A DNA stretch of 64,000 nucleotides, taken from positions 806,001 to 870,000 of the forward strand of contig NZ_CP042906.1 in NCBI RefSeq assembly GCF_008728855.1, in the 5' to 3' direction. The stretch is from Hypericibacter terrae (GTDB lineage: Bacteria > Pseudomonadota > Alphaproteobacteria > Dongiales > Dongiaceae). Numbering within the stretch: position 1 is the stretch's first letter; every line of letters begins with the position of its first letter. The notes under the pieces were generated by a model. The model was not told the DNA's origin. It worked only from the letters and a program-made list of their open reading frames with translations, and ran no database searches. Position numbers and translations under genes: made by a program. This document shows, piece by piece, positions 1 through 10,930 of this stretch.

Positions 1-1
1 C

Positions 2-1354
2 GTGATCGACGCGGTCTGCTGGCGCGGCACGGTCGGACGGCTCAAGCTCAAGATCGAGCATGGCATGGAGCTGATCGCCACGGGCCGCATCAGCTCCTAT
101 CCGGGCAGCTCGAAATACCAGATCGTCATCGACTCGGTGGAATTGGCCGGCGAGGGCGCGCTGCTGAAGCTCCTGGAGGAGCGGCGCAAGAAGCTCGCGG
201 CCGAAGGCCTGTTCGACGAGGCGCGCAAGAAGCCGCTGCCCATGCTTCCGGCCGTGATCGGCGTCATCACCTCGCCGACCGGGGCCGTCATCCGCGACAT
301 CCTGCATCGCCTGGCCGACCGCTTCCCGCGGCCGGTGCTGCTCTGGCCGGTCGCGGTTCAGGGCGAGGGGGCGGCCGAGCAGGTCGCCGCCGCCATTCGC
401 GGATTCAACGCCCTGGTTCCCGGCGGCAAAGTGCCGCGCCCCGATCTCATTATCGTCGCGCGCGGCGGCGGCAGCCTCGAGGATCTCTGGGCCTTCAACG
501 AGGAAATCGTGGTGCGCGCGGTCGCGGCTGGCACGATCCCGCTGATTTCCGCGATCGGTCATGAAACCGACACGACGCTGATCGATTTCGTCTCCGACCG
601 GCGGGCGCCGACACCGACCGCGGCGGCCGAGATGGCGGTGCCGGTCCGCGCGGAGCTCATGGCCGCGATCGCCGAGAACGGCCACCGCCTCGCCCAGGCC
701 GTGGCGCGCGATCTGGCCCATCGGCGCACGGAGATCCAGGGCCTCGCGCGCGGCCTGCCCGAGCCGCGCCGGCTGATCGAGGAGAAGACCCAGCAGCTCG
801 ATGGCTGGATCGAGCGCCTCAAGGGCGCCGAGCGCGGCTTCTTCGCCGAACGCCAGCGCCAGGTCGCGACGCTCGCCGCGCGCCTGGTGACGCCGGGCGA
901 GATGATCCGGCGCAAATCGCAGGAGCTGGCCCATGGCGCAACCTTGCTGAAGAACGCGATGGCGGGTTTCGCCGCGAAGAAGGAGCGCGGGCTCGATCGC
1001 ATCGCGGCCGGGCTGCGGCCGGCGCTCGTGACCGAGCTGATCGCGCGCCGCCGCCTGGCGCTGGACGGGCTCGCGCGGCTGCTCGAAGGCCTCTCCTATG
1101 AAAGCGTGCTGCAGCGGGGCTTCGTGCTGGTGCGCGATGCGGCCGAGCGGCCGGTCACGCAGGCGGCCGCGGTCGCCGCCGGCATGAAGCTGACCCTGAC
1201 CTTCGGCGACGGCACCGTGCCGGCGATCGCCGAGGCCGGCGGCAGAACCTCCTCGCGTTCCGGCAAGGCTGCGGCGGCGCCCGAATCGCCTGCCTCATCC
1301 AAACCGAAGAAAGGCGGGCCCAAGGACGGCGGCCCGCAAGGCTCACTGCTATGA
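2..1354 (+). CDS. xseA: Exodeoxyribonuclease VII large subunit, 5'-truncated by the window edge
   Basis: Large, nucleic-acid-binding and catalytic subunit of ExoVII, which degrades single-stranded DNA to oligonucleotides. The visible 450 residues start inside the N-terminal OB-fold domain (WRGTVGRLK, then [14 protein letters not shown]), so the true start lies upstream. The conserved XseA core follows: [31 protein letters not shown] and [18 protein letters not shown], then a long helical region and the C-terminal [14 protein letters not shown] segment. The last ~40 residues are a Ser/Lys/Pro/Gly-rich tail. The stop overlaps the next start in an ATGA arrangement, so the two genes are probably co-transcribed. 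Confidence 0.95.
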   Translation: MIDAVCWRGTVGRLKLKIEHGMELIATGRISSYPGSSKYQIVIDSVELAGEGALLKLLEERRKKLAAEGLFDEARKKPLPMLPAVIGVITSPTGAVIRDILHRLADRFPRPVLLWPVAVQGEGAAEQVAAAIRGFNALVPGGKVPRPDLIIVARGGGSLEDLWAFNEEIVVRAVAAGTIPLISAIGHETDTTLIDFVSDRRAPTPTAAAEMAVPVRAELMAAIAENGHRLAQAVARDLAHRRTEIQGLARGLPEPRRLIEEKTQQLDGWIERLKGAERGFFAERQRQVATLAARLVTPGEMIRRKSQELAHGATLLKNAMAGFAAKKERGLDRIAAGLRPALVTELIARRRLALDGLARLLEGLSYESVLQRGFVLVRDAAERPVTQAAAVAAGMKLTLTFGDGTVPAIAEAGGRTSSRSGKAAAAPESPASSKPKKGGPKDGGPQGSLL

Positions 1355-2247
1355 CACTCGATCGCTCGCGCCGGCGCTGGTTCACCGGCGGTGCTGCGTT
1401 CGGCGCCGCCTGGGCGCTGGGCCTGCGCAGCGGCTTCGGGGCCGCACCGCCGAAGATCGAGGGACCCATGACCCAGGGCGGGCTGTTGTTCGGCCATGCC
1501 GAGCCCGGGTCGCGCGTGTGGCTCGACGGCGCAAGCATCATGGTGTCGCCCGCGGGCGAGTTCCTGCTGGGCTTCAATCGCGATGCGCCGCCCGAGGCCA
1601 AGGTCCGGATCGAACATGGCGATCATTCGGTCGAGGAGCGGACCCTCGCGATCGCGCAGCGCAGTTATGAGGAGCAGCGGATCAACGGGCTGCCGCAGAA
1701 CACGGTGACGCCCAACGCCGAGGAGCAGGCGAAGATCGCGGCCGACCAGGAGAAGATCAACGCCGCGCGCGTTACGCAATCGACAGTCGCCTGGTATGCG
1801 CATGGCTTCGACTGGCCGGCGCTGGGCCCGATCTCCGGTGTCTATGGTTCTGTGCGAATCCTCAACGGCGTGCCGCGCAATCCGCATTACGGCGTCGATA
1901 TCGCGGCGCCCGAGGGCGCGCCGGTCAGGAGTCCGGCCGACGGCATCGTCCGGCTCGCCGAGACCGGCATGCTGCTCACCGGCGGCACCGTCATCATCGA
2001 GCATGGGCTGGGCCTGACCTCGATCCTGATCCATATGTCGGCGGTGCTGGCGCATCCAGGGCTCTTCGTCGCCAAGGGCACCCAGATCGGCCGCATCGGC
2101 CATACCGGCCGCGCGACTGGGCCGCATTGCCACTGGGGCATGAACTGGCGCGATGTGAAGCTCGATGCGCAGCTGCTGGTGCCGCCCATGCCGGCCAGCG
2201 CGGCGATGCTGAGCTCGCCGAAGGCCCCGGCCGCGACCGGAGAGTGA
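1351..2247 (+). CDS. M23-family (LytM/peptidoglycan endopeptidase-like) metallopeptidase
   Basis: 298 residues, probably an exported peptidoglycan hydrolase. The N-terminus (SRRRWFTGG followed by an Ala/Gly-rich hydrophobic run) resembles a twin-arginine signal. The C-terminal half is an M23 domain with the HYGVD zinc motif (HxxxD) and the closing HCH motif ([10 protein letters not shown]). The usual YxHLS segment reads ILIHMS. An N-terminal region with beta-strand character (residues ~35-110) precedes a coiled stretch rich in Glu/Lys/Gln. It starts within the xseA stop codon (ATGA) and ends 11 bases from the convergent lpxK. Confidence 0.88.
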   Translation: MTLDRSRRRWFTGGAAFGAAWALGLRSGFGAAPPKIEGPMTQGGLLFGHAEPGSRVWLDGASIMVSPAGEFLLGFNRDAPPEAKVRIEHGDHSVEERTLAIAQRSYEEQRINGLPQNTVTPNAEEQAKIAADQEKINAARVTQSTVAWYAHGFDWPALGPISGVYGSVRILNGVPRNPHYGVDIAAPEGAPVRSPADGIVRLAETGMLLTGGTVIIEHGLGLTSILIHMSAVLAHPGLFVAKGTQIGRIGHTGRATGPHCHWGMNWRDVKLDAQLLVPPMPASAAMLSSPKAPAATGE

Positions 2248-2258
2248 CGTCGGCTGCT

Positions 2259-3233
2259 TCAGCACGCGAGAACGGGCTTTAGCAGCCGGTCGAGCGCCGC
2301 TTCGTCCTCGATGCGCAGCAGGATATCGAGCGACGTCAGGCCCGAACGGAAGTTGGGATGGATGCGCACCCAATCCTTGCGGGTGGTCAGCAGTTCCGCT
2401 TTGAGCGCCGCTGCCTCGGCGCGGAGCCGGTCGAGCTCCTTCTCGCTGTAGCGGTGATGATCGGGAAATTCGCGCCAGCCGGCGAGATCGAGCCCCATCT
2501 CCTCGATCGTGCGGCGGAATTTGTCGGGCGCCCCCAGGCCGCAAAAGGCGAACCAGCGCCGGCCCTTCAGGTTTTGCGGATGGGTCGGTTCGATCCGCGC
2601 CTTGAGGACCGGCAGCCCCGCCGGCAACCGGGCCGCGACACCGGCCTCGTCCGGACCGATGATGACGGCGAGCTGGCAGCGGGCAGCGGCCTGCGCGACC
2701 GGCTCGCGCAAGGGGCCCGCCGGCAATTGCCAACCATTGCCGAAGCCCGAGATGCCGTCGATCGTCAGGATCGAGAAATCCCGGGCGATCGTCCTGTTCT
2801 GCAGCCCGTCGTCGAGCAGCACGACATCGGCGCCGTCCTGCAGCGCGGCCACGACCCCGGCCGCGCGGTTGCGCGCGATCCAGACCGGCGCGGATTGCGT
2901 CAGCACCAGCGTTTCGTCGCCGACCTCGGTCGCCAGATGGCGCTGGGGATCGACCCGCAAGGGGCCGCGCTCGCTGCCGCCATAGCCGCGCGCGACGATA
3001 TGAACCCGGCGACCCTGCTGGCGCAGCCGCAAGGCCAGGGCGAAGGTAAGCGGCGTCTTGCCGGCGCCGCCCACGGTGGCGGCCCCGACGCAGATCACGG
3101 GCACGCGCGCGCGATGCGGTTTGGCACCCGCCCGGCGCGCGAGAAATCCGAGGCGATAGAGCCCGGCCGCGGGTGCCAGCAGGGCCGGCAGGAGGATCGA
3201 CGCGTCGCGCCGCCAGAATCTAGGGGATGACAT
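2259..3233 (-). CDS. lpxK: Tetraacyldisaccharide 4'-kinase
   Basis: Inner-membrane kinase that phosphorylates the 4' position of the lipid A disaccharide. The 324 residues begin MSSPRFWRRDASILLPALLAP, a typical N-terminal membrane-associated helix, and carry the P-loop GGAGKTP (VPVICVGAATVGGAGKTPL) and the DDGLQN motif corresponding to the family DDGFQ segment. The reading frame extends further upstream, but that sequence is Arg/Ser-rich shadow of waaA. The ATG at 3233 overlaps the waaA stop by 14 bases. Last gene of the lipid A/Kdo operon. Confidence 0.94.
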   Translation of the reverse strand: MSSPRFWRRDASILLPALLAPAAGLYRLGFLARRAGAKPHRARVPVICVGAATVGGAGKTPLTFALALRLRQQGRRVHIVARGYGGSERGPLRVDPQRHLATEVGDETLVLTQSAPVWIARNRAAGVVAALQDGADVVLLDDGLQNRTIARDFSILTIDGISGFGNGWQLPAGPLREPVAQAAARCQLAVIIGPDEAGVAARLPAGLPVLKARIEPTHPQNLKGRRWFAFCGLGAPDKFRRTIEEMGLDLAGWREFPDHHRYSEKELDRLRAEAAALKAELLTTRKDWVRIHPNFRSGLTSLDILLRIEDEAALDRLLKPVLAC

Positions 3234-4524
3234 GAACAGCCTTCGCGGTGTCGAGCGCCTGCAGGATCGGCGCCAAAGCGGCGAGGCTGCGATCGAGAAC
3301 CTGTGCCTCGGCTTGCGAGAAACGCTGGGCGGCGGCGGCGAGTTCCGAGCGCGCGCCAGTATCGCCGAGAAGCGCGATCGCCGCCGACGCCAGGCTCGGC
3401 GCATCGGGAAGAATCCGGCAGCCGCCCGCTTCCGCGAGGCGCTCATAGAGATCGGCAAAATTGCCGATATGAGGGCCGGTCAGGATCGCGCGGCCCAGCA
3501 GCGCCGGTTCGATCGGATTATGGCCGCCCTTGTCGACGAGCGACCCGCCCATGATCACGAGGTCCGCCAGCCGGAACCACAACCCCATCTCACCCAGGCT
3601 GTCGGCGAGATAGATCCGGTCCTTGGGGCCGGGCAGCCCGCCCAGGGAGCGGCGACGCAGCTTGCCGCCCAGCGCCAACAACGGGCGCAGGAGGGTGAGA
3701 AGGGCGTCGCCGCGCGCCGGATGGCGCGGCGCCACCAGCAGCAGCGGCGCGATCTCGGCGGTCAGATGCGGCGCCAGCGCTGTCGCCAGCAGCCTCTCTT
3801 CGGGCTCATGGCTGCTGGCCAGCAGGATCACCGGGCGTCCGGCGATGGAAGCCCGGAACCGAGCGAGCTCCGCCTCGTCGCAAGCGGGCAGGGCCGCCGC
3901 GGCCTTGAGATTGCCGATGGCGACGGCCTGGGGCGCGCCGAGGCCGAGGAAATGCTGGCGTTGCGCTTCGTCGATGGTCGCGATCACGGCGAAGGCGCCG
4001 AGGATCCGGCGGGCGAAGCCGCGCAGCCAGCGCCAGCGCCGGAAGGAGCGCTCGGAGAGACGGCCATTGACCAGCGCCAGGGGCAGGGCCCGCGCCTGGG
4101 TGGCCAGCAGGAGGTTGGGCCAGAGCTCGGAATCTGCGATGACGCCGGCATCGGGACGCCAGTGATCGAGGAAGCGCTCGACCCAGGCCCGGCGGTCCAG
4201 CGGCAGATATTGCTGGATGGCGCCCGGCGGCAGCGCGCTCGTGAGCAAGCTGGCGGCGCTGACCGTGTTGCAGGTAACGAGCAGCTGCAAGGTCGGTTGG
4301 CGCCGACGCAGGACCTCGATCAGGGGCAGGAGCGACTGGGTCTCGCCGATGCTGGCGCCATGCAGCCAGAGCAAGGGTCCCGACGGCCGGGCGATACCCG
4401 TCTCGCCCTTCCGCTCGCCGAGGCGGGCCTTGTCTTCCTTGCCGAGGGCCGCGCGCCGTTCGAGGTGACGCTCGAGCCAGGGGCCCGCGAGGCCGGTCGC
4501 GGCGCGATAGAGGGTCGCCATCAT
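3220..4524 (-). CDS. waaA: 3-deoxy-D-manno-octulosonic acid transferase
   Basis: Transfers Kdo from CMP-Kdo to lipid IVA at the inner membrane. The 434 residues start MMATLYRAATGLAGPWLERH. They contain the conserved LLWLHGASIGETQSLLP segment with the catalytic Glu, the DSELWPNLL motif, and C-terminal GT-B nucleotide-binding features (MGGSLVDKGGHNPIEPA). The start lies in an ATGATG that overlaps the stop of the acyltransferase gene; the first ATG was chosen, the second is equally possible. Flanked by lpxK and a DUF374 gene, as in many alphaproteobacteria. Confidence 0.95.
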   Translation of the reverse strand: MMATLYRAATGLAGPWLERHLERRAALGKEDKARLGERKGETGIARPSGPLLWLHGASIGETQSLLPLIEVLRRRQPTLQLLVTCNTVSAASLLTSALPPGAIQQYLPLDRRAWVERFLDHWRPDAGVIADSELWPNLLLATQARALPLALVNGRLSERSFRRWRWLRGFARRILGAFAVIATIDEAQRQHFLGLGAPQAVAIGNLKAAAALPACDEAELARFRASIAGRPVILLASSHEPEERLLATALAPHLTAEIAPLLLVAPRHPARGDALLTLLRPLLALGGKLRRRSLGGLPGPKDRIYLADSLGEMGLWFRLADLVIMGGSLVDKGGHNPIEPALLGRAILTGPHIGNFADLYERLAEAGGCRILPDAPSLASAAIALLGDTGARSELAAAAQRFSQAEAQVLDRSLAALAPILQALDTAKAVHVIP

Positions 4525-5243
4525 CGGGCTGCCTCCGCGATCGCCAGGGATGGCGCGGGCTCGATCGGGGCATGGCCCATGCGCCGGTCGCAATCGGCGG
4601 AGAGCTCGTTGAGCGCCCGTTCGAGCGCCAGTCGCGCCGCTTCGATCGCGGCCGCGTCGGCGTCGCGCGGCACCGAGATCGGCGCGCCGACGCGATAGAG
4701 GCCGCGCCCGAAGGGCAAGGGCAGGAGGAAGCGATCCCAGGAGCCGAGGACTCGGCGCCGGCTGGTGGCGACGGCGCTGGGCAGGATCGGCACGCCGGTC
4801 AGGGCCGCGAGCTGAATCGTGCCGGCCGCCGCCTGCATGCGCGGTCCCCGCGGCCCGTCGGGCGCGATCGAGACGATGCCGCCTTTGCTCAACCGAGCCC
4901 GGCATTGGAGCATGGCCGTCTCGCCGCCGCGCCCGGTCGAGCCGTCGATGGTGGAGAGTCCCAGGTGCTCGATCACGCGGGCCACGAGACGGCCGTCGCG
5001 ATGGGTGGAGATCAGGACCGCCGCCGCGCGCGCTTCGCGATGGCAGAGCGGCATCATGGCGAGCCGCCCATGCCAGAAGCAGAAGATGAGGGGCTTGCCC
5101 TCGGCCCGGAGGGCTTCGAGCGTGTCGAACCCTTCGCGCTGCCAGCGCGTGGTCCCGCCGACGATGCGGATGTAGAGAGCGAGGAGAAAGCCGAGCGGCG
5201 CCTGGATGAACCCCGATGCCAGCAGCCGGCGCGAGATTCGCAT
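4521..5243 (-). CDS. Lysophospholipid acyltransferase family protein (DUF374)
   Basis: 240-residue membrane-associated acyltransferase of the DUF374/LPLAT type. The family accompanies waaA and lpxK in alphaproteobacteria and is thought to act on lipid A or a related acyl acceptor; the exact substrate cannot be told from sequence. Visible features are an N-terminal hydrophobic helix (APLGFLLALYIRI), FCFWHGRLAMMP in place of the classical HxxxxD region, STHRDGRLVARVI, and SIAPDGPRGPRM as the acceptor-site loop. It sits 8 bases downstream of the MsbA-like gene and overlaps waaA by ATGA. Confidence 0.88.
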   Translation of the reverse strand: MRISRRLLASGFIQAPLGFLLALYIRIVGGTTRWQREGFDTLEALRAEGKPLIFCFWHGRLAMMPLCHREARAAAVLISTHRDGRLVARVIEHLGLSTIDGSTGRGGETAMLQCRARLSKGGIVSIAPDGPRGPRMQAAAGTIQLAALTGVPILPSAVATSRRRVLGSWDRFLLPLPFGRGLYRVGAPISVPRDADAAAIEAARLALERALNELSADCDRRMGHAPIEPAPSLAIAEAAR

Positions 5244-5251
5244 CGGCGGGC

Positions 5252-7111
<1,860 letters not shown>

Positions 7112-7164
7112 GCGGCCGGCAGGATAGCACGGCCCTGCGACCGGACTGACCGCCCGATTTCGCC

Positions 7165-8238
7165 TCAGTCGAGCAGGTCCGGCGCGTCGCCCGGCTGTTC
7201 CTGCCTGTCGCCGGGTCGCCCCTGTGTCGCGACCGAGCCCTTGAGCGGGGCCAGGTTGGCCAGGAAATCGCGCGCCGACTGGGCCCAGGAGAAGCGCAAC
7301 GCATAAGCCCGGCAAAGAGCCGGATCGATCTTGCGCGCGGCCTCGATCGCCTTGCCCAGATCCTCGTGGAGCACGCCGGCGCCGCTGTCGGCGATCACCT
7401 CGTTGGGGCCCGTGACCGGAAAGGCCGCGACGGGCACGCCCGCCGCCAGCGATTCCATCATCACCAGCCCCAGCGTGTCGGTGCGGCTGGGAAACACGAA
7501 GACGTCAGCGGCGGCATAGTGTTTCGCCAGCTCCTCGCCCTGCTTGACCCCGACGAAATGAGCCTTGGGGAACTGCGTCTGCAACCGCGCCCGCTCCGGT
7601 CCGTCGCCCACCACCAGCTTGCTGCCGGGAAGAGCGAGCTTGAGGAAGGCTTCCAGATTCTTCTCGATCGTGACCCGCCCGACATTGAGATGGATCGGCC
7701 GGGGCAGATCGAGAAAGCTCTTCTCGCGCGGTCGGAACAGCTCGGTATCGGTGCCCGCCCACCAGAGCTTCATATTGTTGCCGAAGCCGCGCGCCTTCAG
7801 TTCGTCGATGATGCCGGCGCTCGGCACCATCACGCAGCGCGAGATCTTGTGGAATATACGCAAGGTGGTGAAGGTCTTCGCCATCGGCACGCCGAAACGC
7901 GCCTGCATATATTCGGGTAACTTCGTCACATAGGAACTGGTGAAGGGAATGTTTCGGCGCCCCAGGATGTTCCGGGCGGCGACGCCGACCGGTCCCGCGG
8001 TCCAGAGATGGATCGCGTCGGGGCGCGCCGCCAGCATCATCGGGCCGATGGTCTTCTCGGGATGGAGCGCCACAATCACCTCGGGATCACCCGGGAAGGG
8101 GACCGTCTGGAATTGCCGAGGACCGATCACTACGATCTCATGGCCCATGGCCTCGAGCTGCCGGTTGATCTGCTCGATCATGCGCACCGTCCCATTGACG
8201 GTCGGATGCCAGAGATCTGTTACGACGAGGATTCGCAA
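7165..8238 (-). CDS. GT4-family glycosyltransferase (first of three paralogues)
   Basis: 357 residues with GT-B architecture. The N-terminal acceptor domain starts MRILVVTDLWHPTVNGTVRM; the C-terminal domain has NVGRVTIEKNLEAF, VVGDGPERARLQ and the donor-site segment FPSRTDTLGLVMMESLAAG. It is clearly paralogous to the genes at 8361-9359 and 10931-11968 (shared ATDLW/TDAW start, EVIGPDRF-like segment, PRPIHLNVGR). Members of this group glycosylate diacylglycerol or lipid carriers; the sugar and acceptor are not readable here. It lies on the same strand just upstream of msbA, with a 53-base gap. Confidence 0.85.
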   Translation of the reverse strand: MRILVVTDLWHPTVNGTVRMIEQINRQLEAMGHEIVVIGPRQFQTVPFPGDPEVIVALHPEKTIGPMMLAARPDAIHLWTAGPVGVAARNILGRRNIPFTSSYVTKLPEYMQARFGVPMAKTFTTLRIFHKISRCVMVPSAGIIDELKARGFGNNMKLWWAGTDTELFRPREKSFLDLPRPIHLNVGRVTIEKNLEAFLKLALPGSKLVVGDGPERARLQTQFPKAHFVGVKQGEELAKHYAAADVFVFPSRTDTLGLVMMESLAAGVPVAAFPVTGPNEVIADSGAGVLHEDLGKAIEAARKIDPALCRAYALRFSWAQSARDFLANLAPLKGSVATQGRPGDRQEQPGDAPDLLD

Positions 8239-8310
8239 AAGCGCACACTCTCGTGGCCGAGGAAAAGAGGCCGGATATCCGTTCGTGGCGGACGCATGTT
8301 AGCCATCCGT

Positions 8311-8338
8311 GGTCGCGCCCGCCATGGCGGGCGCGACC
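8311..8338. repeat. Perfect 28-bp palindrome between two glycosyltransferase genes
   Basis: GGTCGCGCCCGCCA continues into its exact reverse complement, making a perfect 28-base palindrome in the 122-base gap between two minus-strand genes. There is no T-run on either side, so it is not a canonical intrinsic terminator. It may be an RNA hairpin, a REP-like unit or a protein-binding site. Confidence 0.6.
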
Positions 8339-8360
8339 CCTTACCATGCATGTCCGAGCC

Positions 8361-9359
8361 TTAATGTTCTGTTGCGAGCAGTTCCCGGAAACGTTCCGCG
8401 GATCTGCCCCAGCTGAATGCCAGGGCATGGTTGCGGGCTCGTTCGCGAGAAATGGTCAGGGCGCTTGCAACGGCGCGACCCAGATCTTCGTCGAGCACGC
8501 CGGCACCACTATCAGCAATGATGTCCCGGGGGCCCGCAACAGGAAAGGCTGCGACGGGAAGGCCCGAGGCCAGGGCCTCCAGAATCACCAAGCCGAAGGT
8601 ATCAGCCCGACCCGGAAAGACGAACAGGTCGGCGCTGGCATAGAACCTCGCAAGCGCCTCGCCTTCCTGGGTTCCGGGGAACAGCACCCGGGGATAGCGC
8701 TGCTTGAGTTCCTCGAGCATGGGACCGTCGCCGATCATGATCTTGCTGCCTGGCAGGTCGAGGTCGAGAAAGGCCTTCAGGTTCTTCTCTGCTGAAATTC
8801 GGGCGACGCAAAGATGGATCGGGCGCGGCAAGTCGACCGGCGCGCGCCATCGCGGATGAAATCGCTCGGTGTCGACACCGAAGGGCCAGACATGGAGGTT
8901 CTGAAAGCCCTTCGTCTTCAACTCCCCGGCAATACTGGCGGTCGGCACCAGAACCCGGGTCGATGGGAGATGGAATTGGCGCATTTTGGCGTAGAGCATC
9001 TCCGGTGACCTTCCAAAGCCCATCTGGGCGAGTTCGGGAAGCTTTGTCAGATAGGAACTGGTGAAGGAGCGTCGGTGTTTGAGGCACCATTGGCGGGCAG
9101 CGAAGCCGATGGTTCCTTCGGTGGCGATATGAAGGGCCACCGGCGCAAACTCTTCGATCATGGGTCCGATGGTTGCCGCGACATTGGTCGCTAGGCGAAC
9201 GGTTGGACCGAGGAAGGACTGACTGGTCTGGAAACGATCAGGCCCCACGACCTCGACGGTTTCGCCTTGCGCGCGCAATTCGGCAACCAGACTGTGAAGC
9301 ATTCGCTCCACGCCATGATGCATGGGCATCCAGAGATCAGTGGCGATGAGAATGCGCAA
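8361..9359 (-). CDS. GT4-family glycosyltransferase (second paralogue)
   Basis: 332 residues starting MRILIATDLWMPMHHGVERML. Same architecture as its neighbours: CVARISAEKNLKAF, MIGDGPMLEELKQRYP and FPGRADTFGLVILEALASG, the last containing the conserved Glu of the E-x7-E-type donor loop. It is more diverged than the other two (an MHHG segment replaces the usual VNG, and HRRSFTSSYLTKLPE is shifted). Likely cytoplasmic or membrane-associated, using an NDP-sugar. Function is assigned by family only. Confidence 0.84.
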   Translation of the reverse strand: MRILIATDLWMPMHHGVERMLHSLVAELRAQGETVEVVGPDRFQTSQSFLGPTVRLATNVAATIGPMIEEFAPVALHIATEGTIGFAARQWCLKHRRSFTSSYLTKLPELAQMGFGRSPEMLYAKMRQFHLPSTRVLVPTASIAGELKTKGFQNLHVWPFGVDTERFHPRWRAPVDLPRPIHLCVARISAEKNLKAFLDLDLPGSKIMIGDGPMLEELKQRYPRVLFPGTQEGEALARFYASADLFVFPGRADTFGLVILEALASGLPVAAFPVAGPRDIIADSGAGVLDEDLGRAVASALTISRERARNHALAFSWGRSAERFRELLATEH

Positions 9360-9455
9360 GAGTCAGTGATCCGCTTCAAGAGATGACGATGGAGACAGTA
9401 GCCGTTGATGCTAGCAGCCCCAGCGGGCGCAAGAACATGATCCCCTCGAGGGTGG

Positions 9456-10670
9456 CTATATCAAACTCGGGTCGAGGGTGAAGAGCTCCTGCGCGCGGCT
9501 GACGCCCCGCAGGGCGTAGCGGCCGACCGAGACGAGATCGGCCCGCTCGGCCGCCGGCGTCGCCGCCGCGAAGGTATCGGACAGCAGGACGCTGCGATCG
9601 ACCTGGCGGCACATCGAGGCGATCCGGCTGACCTCGTTGACGGCCGGCCCCACCACGGTGAAGTCGAGGCGAGCGTCGCTGCCGATATTGCCGTAGAAGA
9701 CCTCGCCGATATGGAGGCCCAGATAGACGGAGGTGACCGGGCGGTTCTCGGCGGCGCGGCGCTGGTTGAGCGCCATGAGATTGCGCCGCAGGGTCTGGGC
9801 CGCGCGCAGCGCGCTGCGGCAGGCGTCGCCCGGATCCTCGGCATTGAAGATGGCCAGCGTGCCGTCGCCGATCAGCTTCAGCACGTCGCCGCCGGCCTCA
9901 TGGATCGCGGCGATGACGAGCTCCGCATAGTCGTTGAGGAAGGGGATGATCTGGTCGGGCGAGGCGCTGTCCGCCATCGCGGTATAGCCATGCAGATCGG
10001 AGAACCAGAGCACGGCGCTGATCCGGTCGGCGACGCCGCGCGAGATGCGGCCGCTCAGGACACGCAGACCCGCATCGCGGCCGAGATAGACTTCCACCAG
10101 CGTGCTGGCGATCTGGGCCAGGGCCCCGCATTTGATCGCGAGCGCGAGCGCCGGCACGAGGCGGCGCAGGGCAAGCAGATCGTCGTCGCCGAAGCCCTCC
10201 GGCCGGCGCGTCACCCAGGAGGAATAGACGCAATCCATCACGCCGATGGAGCCATCGGGAGCCAGACGATGGACCATGGCGACATAGTCGGTGTGTCCGT
10301 CGGCCTTCAGGGCCTCGAGCTGGGAAAAGTCGGTCGGATCGCCGAGGCCGATCCGGCGGCGAACCAGCTCGGTGCCCGTCGTCAGAAGATATTGGAACGC
10401 GCTCCTTTGCCAATCGGCCGCGGCCGCTCCCTCGGTGGTGCGGCCATATTCCACGAGGCTCCTCTCCTCGACACCGTCATTGCGCCAGCGGAAGGCGCGG
10501 CCCTCATAGATCGGGTGCAGCGTGTCGATGAGGGCGATGCCCCGGGAAAGCTCGAGGCCCGCCGCCAGGCATCGCTCGCAGAAACCTTGCAGCAGCGCGT
10601 CTTCCGGCGTGCCCGCCAGGCCCCCAGCAATGAGCCACGCCTTGATTCGATGGAGGTCGCTGTCTTCCAT
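9456..10670 (-). CDS. Class III adenylate/guanylate cyclase domain protein
   Basis: 404 residues with no membrane segments. The N-terminal ~200 residues form an unnamed domain; the C-terminal half is a class III cyclase homology domain. All catalytic positions look intact: metal-binding D225 (WFSDLHGYT) and D269 (LIGDGTLAIF), purine-selecting K265 and D336, and transition-state N345 and R349 (GPAVNEVSRI). The K/D pair is the pattern of ATP-using enzymes, so cAMP is the likely product. The N-terminal part, with paired Cys at 31/34, may be a sensory module. It lies between glycosyltransferase genes on the same strand, with no evident functional link. Confidence 0.88.
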   Translation of the reverse strand: MEDSDLHRIKAWLIAGGLAGTPEDALLQGFCERCLAAGLELSRGIALIDTLHPIYEGRAFRWRNDGVEERSLVEYGRTTEGAAAADWQRSAFQYLLTTGTELVRRRIGLGDPTDFSQLEALKADGHTDYVAMVHRLAPDGSIGVMDCVYSSWVTRRPEGFGDDDLLALRRLVPALALAIKCGALAQIASTLVEVYLGRDAGLRVLSGRISRGVADRISAVLWFSDLHGYTAMADSASPDQIIPFLNDYAELVIAAIHEAGGDVLKLIGDGTLAIFNAEDPGDACRSALRAAQTLRRNLMALNQRRAAENRPVTSVYLGLHIGEVFYGNIGSDARLDFTVVGPAVNEVSRIASMCRQVDRSVLLSDTFAAATPAAERADLVSVGRYALRGVSRAQELFTLDPSLI

Positions 10671-10725
10671 GCCCCATTCTGCGGCAATCGCATCGGGAGG
10701 CTAAAGAACAATTCCCTCTCATTCT

Positions 10726-10860
10726 AAATCCCCTCCCCCAACTTTTGGGGGAGGGTTGGGGAGGGGGCTGCTCGGTATCTGCCCCTTCGCATCCCGATGA
10801 TGTCGTGGACCCAGTCATCCCCCTCCCTGCCCTCCCCCAAAAGTTGGGGGATGGGATTCT
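10726..10860. repeat. Inverted pair of C/G-rich REP-like units
   Basis: Two ~43-base units face each other: 10726-10767 and 10818-10860. Each contains a small hairpin of the form CTCCCCCAACTTTTGGGGGAG (or its inverse), and the second unit is nearly the reverse complement of the first. The pair fills the 260-base gap upstream of the cyclase gene and downstream of the third glycosyltransferase. The same paired organisation recurs at three other intergenic sites in the window. Confidence 0.75.
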
Positions 10861-10930
10861 ATCGCCTCGCCACAAGCGATATTCCCGGCTTTGAGGGGGA
10901 AGTGAAGGAAGGCAGACAGGCGTTGGATTT

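Noticed and set aside
2259-3458. Longer lpxK starting at 3458
   Set aside because: The additional 75 codons are Arg/Ser/Pro-rich shadow of waaA; the ATG at 3233 starts the typical LpxK N-terminal helix.
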